Source: Lytechinus pictus (lineage: Eukaryota; Echinodermata; Echinoidea; Temnopleuroida; Toxopneustidae). Taken from it: a DNA stretch of 64,000 nucleotides. Position 1 is the stretch's first letter, and each line of letters opens with the position of its first letter. This document shows positions 55,113-64,000 of this stretch, piece by piece. The stretch lies in assembly GCF_037042905.1 (NCBI RefSeq), contig NC_087248.1, positions 255,501-319,500 on the forward strand. The letters are read 5' to 3'. The translations under genes were made by a program, and so were the position numbers. The notes under the pieces were generated by a model. That model searched no databases, had not been told where the DNA came from, and saw only the letters and a program-made list of their open reading frames with translations.

Positions 55113-56684
55113 CCTTATCTCAACATGAAATGACAATATTTCGTGTCTTGGGTCTGAGAAAAAAGTGTGCCGGGCCAAAATCCAAAATGGCCGCCAAAAC
55201 CCCCCAAAATCACAGTTTTGGCCACAACTTTTTTATTTGGTGGTCGATTTCTCTGGTTTAGGTGTCTATGCATATGTTTTGGGGGGCAGGCAATTTGTTT
55301 TTCCTATAATTAGTACTTTTAAACCATTATTTGTAGAGTTAAAAGGTAATAATACCTAAATTTTCCCATTTTTGTAGCCTTTTTTCAGCCAAAAAGTGGG
55401 TTTTATCATCCTGGGGTTCTGGGATATTAGATGGTACGAGGTCAACAATAACAAGCAGCTTCATATAGCTATATTGCTTTTATTCCTCCACTTTGGGTTT
55501 TACGGATATTTTTGAAATATATCTTATCAAATAAAAGAAAATGTCATTTATCCATAGGGGCTATACGGTGTACAATGCACTGTACATACTATACTGCATA
55601 TATCCATGCATTGACCACCATGGCATATGTCAAGGCCTGTATATAAACTATAGTGTCATAGAAATGAGCTTCAAAGATTTAGAATTAGATTGTGAATTTG
55701 ATTCCTTGTCAGCTGATGTACACGATGAAACCAGCAACGTAAATTGCACTTACATGTAAATATCACATACATGTATATATGATTATATCATATACGTACA
55801 TGTACATAACATTTTAAGCCATATCTTCTTCATTTGGAGACTTTTGTTTTTTACCTGGTTCTGGTGTCTAACTGACCTATGTTTATGGGGTCAGGTAGTT
55901 CCACTAGTATCATGGTAACACTGATCAACAGCCAATCAGAATCAAGGATTGCATGCAAGTTACCATTAAGTTAAGTTAACATAATGGTAAATTTGTATGC
56001 AACGGGGCCTAGAATAGCTACAGTGTATTAAATTACCTCTCTCCGCCCCCTGAATATTAAAGCATATTTGACAAAACATGTCCTCAATTTCTGACACAAA
56101 ACTTATCTTCAATTTCTGAGGCATCTAATTCTAAACCTGAGATCCCATTTCTATGACACTATAGTTTATACAAGCCTTGTTATCTGTCATGGTGGCCAAT
56201 GCATTTATGCAGTGCAGTATGTATGTACAGTACATTGTATACTGTATAGCCCCAACGGATTTTTTTATTTAATAAGATATATTTCACAAATATCTTTAAA
56301 ACCCAAAGTGGAGGAATAAAAGCAATACAGCTATACGAAGCTGCTCGCTATTGTTGACCTCGTACCATCTAATATCCCAGAACCCAGGATGATAAAACCT
56401 ACTTTTTGGCTGAAAAAAGGCTACAAAAATGGGAAAATTTAGTTATAATTACCTTTTAACTCTACAAATAATGGTTTAAAAGTACTAATTATAGGATAAA
56501 CAAATTGCCTGCCCCCCAAAACATATGAATAGACACCAAAACCAGAGAAATTGACCACCAAATAAAAAAGTTGTGACCAAAACTGTGATTTGGGGGGGTT
56601 TTGGCGGCCATTTTGGATTTTGGCCCGGCACACTTTTTTCTCGGACCAGAGACAAAAAATATTGTCATTTCATTTTGAGATACA
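55113..56684. mobile_element. Foldback element with 570-bp arms
   Basis: The left arm 55113-55692 and right arm about 56125-56684 are inverted copies, both with ATGGCCGCCAAAACC, GGTGGTC, CCAACAATAACAAGC-like and CCAAAGTGGAGGAATAAAAG segments. The loop is about 430 bp. Outer ends read CTTATCTCAACATGAAATGA and TCATTTCATTTTGAGATAC. No transposase; ORFs on both arms are mirror artefacts. Confidence 0.85.
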
Positions 56685-56697
56685 TTACAAGGAATCA

Positions 56698-56854
56698 GTG
56701 GCGTACCTAGGATTTTCCACAGGGGGGGCAAAATCGGCCGCCAAAAAATAAAGGTATTCAATAAAAAAATTTAGGTTCTCGTGGTACCAGAAAATAATTT
56801 GACAAGCCAAAAAAAAAAAAAAAAGGTCTTCAATAAAAAAAAAATAATTTGACA

Positions 56855-56905
<51 letters not shown>

Positions 56906-57000
56906 TCTTCAGGCTCTTCAGGGGAGGCATTAACGGTCTTCAAGTTCGTCAGGGGGGGGGCAAAAAAGGTCTTCTAAGCTCGTCAGGGGGGGCAGGTATA
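56698..57000 (+). mobile_element. Partial element starting CAGTGGCGTACCTAGG, with poly-A
   Basis: It starts like the hAT-like family termini (CAGTGGCGTA), followed by repeated AAGGTCTTCAGG and GTCAGGGGGGGC phrases and an uninterrupted poly-A of about 45 bases (56859-56903). No right terminus is recognised. Confidence 0.5.
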
Positions 57001-57004
57001 TGTC

Positions 57005-60000
57005 TTTTGTATGGGTTGTTGTTGTTGCCTTGGTAATGCTTGAATTTATTGACATCAATGTTTACAAATGTGTGTTATGTTACCATGGCAACGGGTCATT
57101 TTATTCCCCCTAAAATACCATCTTTGATAAGAAATACCTTGTAGAATCTTATTTTTCATTCAATTCTACTAAGTTTAGGGTGCCAAACATACACGTACAT
57201 CTCTGTTGGTTAATGTATAAATAACATCTTAAGGCAATACCATGGCAATAAAATAACATATAATTTACCCAAAGAATAACATGGCTGACAAGATAATGGA
57301 CAGGTGGAAAATACAATAAAATTAACTTAATATGCTTGAATTTATTGATATCAATGTTTACAAATGTGTGTTCTGTTCCCATGGCAACGGGTCATTTTAT
57401 TTCCCCTAAAATACCATCTTTGATAAAAAAATACCTTGTAGAATCTTATTTTTCATTCAATTCTACTAAATTTAGGGTGCCAAACATACACGTACATCTC
57501 TGTTGTTTAATGTATAAATAACATCTTAAGGCATTACCATGGCAATAAAATAACATTTAATTTACAAAAAAATAACATGGCTGACAAGATAATGGACAGG
57601 TGGAAAATACAATAAAATTAACTTAATATGCGTAAGGTTTGACCTTCTCTTTTAATTTTAAAATCACATTAAGTGTTATGCATGATTTCTTACGATATGT
57701 TGATTTGGTAATGCTTGAACATCATGATAAATATCAATGTTGCCAATGGTCCCTTAAAAGTACAAATTTTGATAAAAATAATATGTTTATTTCATTTCCT
57801 TGTCCCTTATTTGAGGGTGCTGAACATAAATATGCTAAATGATAAGCACCATCTTATTTCATTATACATGGCATCGAAATAAGACCTACAAAAATCATAT
57901 CAGACTTTTTTGGGCTCAAATAAATTCCCGAAACTCTAATTTCGAGGCTGGTCAATTTCGTTCAAAGTATTCGCAGGCTGCCACTTTGAAGAAAGCGTCT
58001 TGGTGTGATTTGTGCTTTAAGGCCGTTCATCATATCAATATATAAGGGGATAATAGGCGATGATAAATCAAAATCAAAAGTCTATCTGAGGAGTTGACAT
58101 GGTCTTGAGCTCCTAATCAATGTAAATACAGTAAACAACTTTTACATGGAAATCATTAAAATTTTGCTTTGTCTGACTGTTTTAGCATAATACTTGGCTC
58201 GAAATTTGATGACAAAGAATTATCAAGTATCATCTGCTAATACGCATTTTAATTTCTGCATATATCAGAAAATTGTTACTTTTTGAAAATTCCGATCATT
58301 TTTTGAAAATTGCCGAAAATTCCCACCGAATTCCCGTTTATTCACATGAAAAGATTCCATCAAGAAAATTCCCAGAAATTCTGCAACCCTACTCCCCCCA
58401 AAAAAAATCATTACCAAGAAAAAAATAAAGAGAACCTGAAAGAGAGATGGATAAAATATGATTATTTTACGAATACTATACCCAAAATCTTTTACAAAAT
58501 TTTATTTTTGTAAAAAAATGAAAAATTTCGAAAGTTTTACTCTTTCGCTGGGCTAGCTGACAACTTTTAAAAATAAATTTTACTCAATACATCATATCTG
58601 GACCCCTCAAAATTACACTACAGATTTTGACGAAGAAGATTTTGAAATACTCTGATAATTTTTAAATTAACATAATTATGAATCTAATCAACATGAAGTA
58701 TAATCTATTCACTGCTAATTTTACATGATAAGTAGACTTATGAAAATATTTAAATTTTTAAAAATACCCTTACTGGTTGAAAGGTTGAAAAGAAAAATTA
58801 AGTACTCCAGGGTAACAGGAAAATTCAAGATGGTGCCCTCACTGGCTGCCGTAGGCTAAAAATCCACAACTCATCCATTACTTGATAAAATGGCTTTAAT
58901 TTGTTTTTTATTCATTGGTTATTAACAATCAATAGTACATAGGGCCAAGTTACAGGGACAGCCAGTGGTCTGGAATGTCCAAAAACATATTAAAGTTGGC
59001 TTCAAAAAATTGAATCTAAAATGGTTGCTGATACCTAAAGCGGACGTAGCTCATTTCACATTGGCCTACATGTAGGTGAAGTGATTTTGACTTTAAATCA
59101 TTGGTTTCAAGAGTCTAATAATATTAGGACAAGTTACAACGACAGTCAAGTATGTCCGAAAATCCAATATGGCTTCCGAAAATAATTATAAAATGGCTGC
59201 TGATACTTAAAAGTGGAATAGCTCATTTTATATTCACCTGTGAGATATGATTATGGTGTCTAAACTGTGATTTCAAAGGCGAATAATACGTTAGGACAAG
59301 CTACACGGACAGCCGGTGGTCTTGTATGTCCAAAATTCCAAGATGGCTTCCAAAAAATATATAAAACAATGTCTAATGTTGCTTACAAATAAACATAGTT
59401 TGTTCAATATCTGTCTGGGGAATATGATTTTGGTGTCTAAACCATATTTTAAAGGGTCAAGTAATACATTAGGACAAGTTACAAGGACAGTCGGTGGTTT
59501 GGTTATGTTAAAAAACGCAAGATGGCTTACAAAATGGGGTCTAAAATTGACTGTTGTTACCTAAAAATTGGCAGAGCTCATTCTACAATGTACAGTATAT
59601 CCGCCTGTGAGATGTGATTCTGGTGTCTAAACCATATTTTCAAGAGTCAAATAATAAATTAGAACATAGTTTGTTCAATATCTGTCTGGGGAATATGATT
59701 TTGATGTCTAAACCATAATCATAAAACTATGGTTTAATGCATTAGAACAAGTTACGAGGACAGTCAGTGGACTGGTATGTTAAAAAATCCAAGATGGCCT
59801 CCAAAATGGGGTCTAAATTGACTGTTGGTACTTCAATATGGACATAATATAGTTCATTAATAATATACTATGGGGATATGATTTTGGTGTCTACACTAGT
59901 ATTTAAAGGGTCAAGTAATACTGTACATTTGGTCAAGTTGAAAGGACAGTCAGGTGTCATTATTGTGTCAAAAAATTCAAAGATGGCTTGAAAAATGGGG

Positions 60001-63000
60001 GTTATAATGTTACTAAAAAATTGACATAGTACATCAAAAATACACCTGGTGATATTATTTTGGTGTCTACACTAGGGTTTCAAGGATCAAATTATACTTT
60101 GGGACTGGTTACAATTGTCCATTTTGCCTGAAAATCCAAGATGGCCTCCATAAATGGGTTCTAAAATGACAACTGTTACTTTGAAGTGGATGTAATATCC
60201 ACTTGTGAGAAATAATTTTGGTGCCTACATTCAAAATGCAAGCAGGTAAGAGTTGGCAACAACACCCATTGATGTAATTTTAGAATCTACCTTGGATTTT
60301 GGACAAAATTGATAACTAACCATCCTTGATACTTGTCCTAATGTAATAGTGGACCCTTCATACCACAGTATAGACACCAAAAATGTTTCTCACATGTTGA
60401 TGTTGTATGAACTCAGATAATTTCTGAGTGATATAAGTCATTTTAGATGCCATTTTGAAAATCCTCTTGGATTTTTAGGAAAAAATGGACAACTGGATAT
60501 CATTGTAACCAGTCTAAACATATTTTTAAAACCTTGAAACCAAAGTGTGAACACCAAAATAATTTTTTCTTGGTGGATTTTAAATGAACTATGTCAATTT
60601 TTAAGTAACAGACTCCGATTAGACTCCAATTGTCGGAAGCCATCTTGGATGTTTAGACACACTGGATTACGGACTGTCCTTGTAACTTGTTCAAATGTAC
60701 ATGATGTATTTACTGACATACATTACACGAAATATGTCCATTTGTTAGTAACAGGAGCTATTCCATTTTTGGAAGCCACCTTGGATTTTTGGACAAACTT
60801 GACCACTGACTGTCCTTGTTACTTGTCCTAATGTATTATTTGACCAATTTAACCATGACATAAACATATTCCAGGATATCAAACAAACTACTTTTTTAAT
60901 GCAGCAACAGCAATGTTAGACTCCATTTTTGGAAGCCATCTTGGATTTTTTTATATAATGGACAACTGACTGTCCATTCAACTTGTGATAGTGTATTATT
61001 TGACCATTGAAACCATGGTCTAGACACCAAAATATCTCAGATTGATAGGAAATGACCTATATGTCCATTTATATATCAACAGCCATTTCAAACTCCATTT
61101 TTGGAAGCCGTCTTAGGGTTTTGGACACGTCAGACCACTGGCTGTCCTTGTAACTAGTCCCAATGTACTACTTCACCCTTCAAACATAGAAACCAAATTA
61201 AGCCACTGAAATTAGATGTTATTTGGTTGTCATGGCAATAGCTGAAGTTATTTGTACATCAACAGCAAACATATCTATGCTTTGCATCCTAAAATTAGGG
61301 GAAATTTATGACAAAATGCAGATTTTAAACTGTTTTTCGATCAAATTTGGTGCTTTTCTTGGGAAAAAAGACTCGTTTGCCATGGCAACGGCCCATTTGC
61401 AACATTGATATTTATCATTAACTTCAAGCATTACCAAGGCAACCTCAAATTTCATCATTCTAATGAACTAGTGCGAAACATTGTAATCTTTGTTCAAAAT
61501 TAAATGACTGGGTCAAACCTTGAGTTAATTGTTATAAATTGCATTTTCCACCTGTCCATTATCATGTCAACCATGTTATATTTTTTTCAAATTAGATGTT
61601 ACTTGGTTGCCATGACAATGGATTTATATGTTATTTGCATGTTAACAGCAAACATATCTACCCTAAAGTTAAGGGAAATGAAAGAAAAATCAGATTATAC
61701 AGTCCTTTTTAAAAATCAAAACTGCTACTGTTCTTGGGTTAATGATCCGTTGCTATGGCAACAGGCCATTTGGAACATTGATATTTATCGTTGAATTCAA
61801 GTATTACATGTATTACCAAGGCAACATCAATGTTTATTATTCTAATTGGTTCATGCAGAACACTGACTGTATTATTTTCCCCTAAATTAGTTTAGTAGGT
61901 CAGACCTTACGAATGCACATTAAGTTAATATTCATTGTATCTTTCACCTGTTTTTAACCTTATCATCCACTTTTTTAAAAAATTAGATGTTATTTGGTTG
62001 CCATGGCAATGGCTTAAGATGTTATATTTATAAAATTTATTCACAAACATATCTCGATTAGTACCTTGAAATTAGGGAAAATGGAATGATGATCTTACTA
62101 TACATGTATTTTACATTTTTATCAATATTTTTACTTTTCTAGAGGGAAATAAGATGTTGCCATGGCAACAGGTCCTTTGCAAAATTGTTTATTTTTAAAT
62201 TTAATTCAAGCTTTACCAAGGCAACATTAATTTTTATCTTTATAAAGAACTCATGCAGACCACTTTCTGTATTTTTTGTTCAAATGAGGGGGTCAAATCT
62301 TAAGCATACAGATTAAGTTAATTCCACTTGTATTTTCCACCTGTCCATTGTCTTGTCAAACATGTTATTTTTGTAAATTAGATGTTATTTGGTTGCCATG
62401 GCAATGGCTTGAGAGGTAATTTACACATTTAGCAACCAAAATATCTTTGTTAAGCACTGTAAAATTATGGGAAATTAAAGATATATCATATTCTACAACT
62501 TTCTTTAAAGGTCAAGTCCACCCCAGGCAAATGCTGACTTGAATAAATAGAGAAAAATCAAACTAGCATAGTGCTGAAAATTTCATCAAAATCGGATGTA
62601 AAATAAGAAAGTTATGACGTTTTAAAGTTTCGCTTATTTTTCACAAAACAGTGATATGCACAACTAGGTGAGTCAGTCCATGATGTCCATCACTCACTAT
62701 TTCTTTTGTTTTTTATTGTTTGAATTATACAATATTTCATTTTTTATAGATTTGACAATAAGGACCTACTTGACTGAACCATATAATATCAAACAATGGT
62801 GATTCCACATGTTCAGGGAGAAATGAAACTTTGTTTCACTTGACAAGGAGGAGAAAATTAGAATGTTTCATATTTCATATAATTAAATACAAAAGAAATA
62901 GTGAGTGGGTGACGTCATCAGTCTGCCAATTTGCATATCGACCAGGATGTGCATATAACTGTTTTGTGAAATTAAGCGAAACTTTAAAATGTCATAACTT

Positions 63001-63330
63001 TCTTATTTTACATCCGATTTTGATGAAATTTTCAGTGTTATGCTTGTTGGATTTTTCTCGTTTTATTCAAATCAACTTTTTATTGGGGTGGACTTGTCCT
63101 TTAATAAAAATGTTTATTTTTCTGGGGAAAAACAAGCCGTTGCCATGGCAACGGACCAATTGGAACTATCTTGATGATCTTGAATATTTCTAAATTTCAT
63201 ATGTATTCAATTGGGAGCCTGAAAATTATCATTTTGGTCATCTATATCATGTTTATTTACCATTTATATGGGAATGTATGTTGTTTTGGAGAAATTAATC
63301 CGTTGCCATGGCAACGGCCGAAAATGGCAT
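57005..63330. repeat. 6.3-kb mirror-ordered satellite foldback region
   Basis: Satellite A (TTACCATGGCAACGGGTC, units of about 295 bp starting at 57038 and 57333, plus a worn third) opens the left side. Satellite B (CAAGATGGCTTCC with GGACAGTC, about 175-180 bp, seven units) runs from 58800 to 60240. Then B units recur inverted (60290-61180, six units), followed by inverted A units of 380-395 bp starting at 61211, 61591, 61982 and 62377. The order A-B-B'-A' is that of a very large foldback element. It contains a TTAA MITE (62515-63104). No gene. Confidence 0.85.
62515..63104. mobile_element. TTAA MITE, family C copy 3, nested in satellite A
   Basis: TTAAAGGTCAAGTCCACCCC and GGGGTGGACTTGTCCTTTAA with TTAA flanks. 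It interrupts an A unit, so it is younger than the array. Confidence 0.85.
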
Positions 63331-64000
63331 TTATAAATTTACCTCCCATCTTTAAAATATAAATCTTATGGCATATACTAATACTTGTGAAAGTTTTATG
63401 CTTTAGTCAAAATTTGCACAATTGTTGTGATTTTTGGAGCTAATCCGCTCTACTATTAGGGAAAACTCTTACCAAAATAATCTGGCACGATCATCTTCCA
63501 AGATAAAATTTCACATCACAATTTTCGTGTAAATATGTAACAATGCTTGATTTACCCCCAAAATATTATGTAGTCTTGCCTTTAGTTGCATAAATACACT
63601 TGCAAACGCTAACCAGTATATTATAATATATTTACTATGGTTATTATGAATAAGAAATGATTTCATTTGACTCAAATCGTGGGATTTGTCATCTCTTGGC
63701 TCAAAGACTGGTGGACCAAAGGTTGACAACTGAGAGTCAGGTTTAACATAAATGTAGGAAAAATGTAAATGCACAATGAAAACTTTGCTTCTCAAACTGC
63801 TTTAGCTTTAATATTTAAACTTATTGTTAACAAAAACAAATAACATGTATAAATAAATCCATACACCTGACAAAAATACTTTGATTATGTATAGTGTTAT
63901 ATTTTAAATATATCCTCTTGCTCTACATTCTGCAGGACATGGTCTCTTGGTACTGGGTTAAATGTCAATGCACAGAACACATTCTATGGGTACAATCGCC
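63331..64000. other. AT-rich sequence, no recognised feature
   Basis: No splice-supported ORF, RNA or repeat family was recognised. Confidence 0.4.

Noticed and set aside
55541..55759. 72-codon ORF in the foldback arm
   Set aside because: Part of an inverted-repeat arm with no similarity to a protein family and no splice sites.
56685..56930. Phe-rich minus-strand ORF
   Set aside because: Translation of poly-A/T runs.
57839..58045. ORF with a CDLC motif suggesting a zinc finger
   Set aside because: Only a single Cys pair, no partner ligands, no splice sites, and it sits in the worn end of satellite A.

Overview
This is eukaryotic genomic DNA. Short exons with consensus splice sites are spread over kilobases, AT-rich introns are loaded with small transposons, and both recognisable genes are animal genes: a motile-cilium assembly factor and an IAP with BIR, UBA and RING domains. 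The repeat style (TTAA-flanked MITEs, foldback elements, TACATGTA-rich introns, arrays with GGTCACATGACC) suggests a marine deuterostome, most likely an echinoderm and probably a sea urchin. That assignment is inference; no species-diagnostic gene is present.

Layout. (1) 1-6.7 kb holds a Ty3/gypsy-type LTR retrotransposon on the minus strand. It has an open gag, an open pol in the -1 frame with a GGGAAAC slippery heptamer just before the gag stop, an initiator-tRNA-Met-like primer site and the inner part of a 5' LTR. The 3' LTR appears to lie left of the window. (2) 6.7-14.4 kb is a dense pile of nested DNA-transposon relics: a TTAA MITE inside a foldback element, a 1.6-kb hAT-like element, a GC-rich inverted repeat and a fragment of non-LTR reverse transcriptase. 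(3) 14.4-16.8 kb is a 2-kb near-perfect palindrome. Each 880-bp arm carries the same CACGTG-containing divergent first-exon region, and one arm was later hit by a 243-bp hAT-like insertion. (4) 16.8-22.5 kb contains MITEs and a few unassigned exon-like ORFs. (5) 22.8-32 kb carries a complete seven-exon CFAP298 gene on the plus strand, encoding exactly 290 residues. (6) 32-43.5 kb is intergenic or UTR: a tRNA-derived SINE, satellite-like elements full of direct-repeat-1 (AGGTCA) motifs and a 44-bp minisatellite. (7) 43.5-54.3 kb carries a complete minus-strand IAP gene (BIR-BIR-BIR-UBA-RING, about 792 residues) with a duplicated linker exon that looks mutually exclusive. (8) 55-63.3 kb holds two foldback structures. 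The larger is built from two satellite families in mirror order and is studded with GTTGCCATGGCAAC-type X-box motifs.

The two genes are convergent (CFAP298 rightward, IAP leftward) and have no obvious functional link. CFAP298 acts in cytoplasmic dynein-arm assembly for motile cilia. The IAP is a presumed caspase- or ubiquitin-signalling regulator. All coordinates were read by eye from the sequence. Splice junctions are supported by GT-AG sites and by frame continuity (873 and 2379 nt of CDS, both divisible by three).
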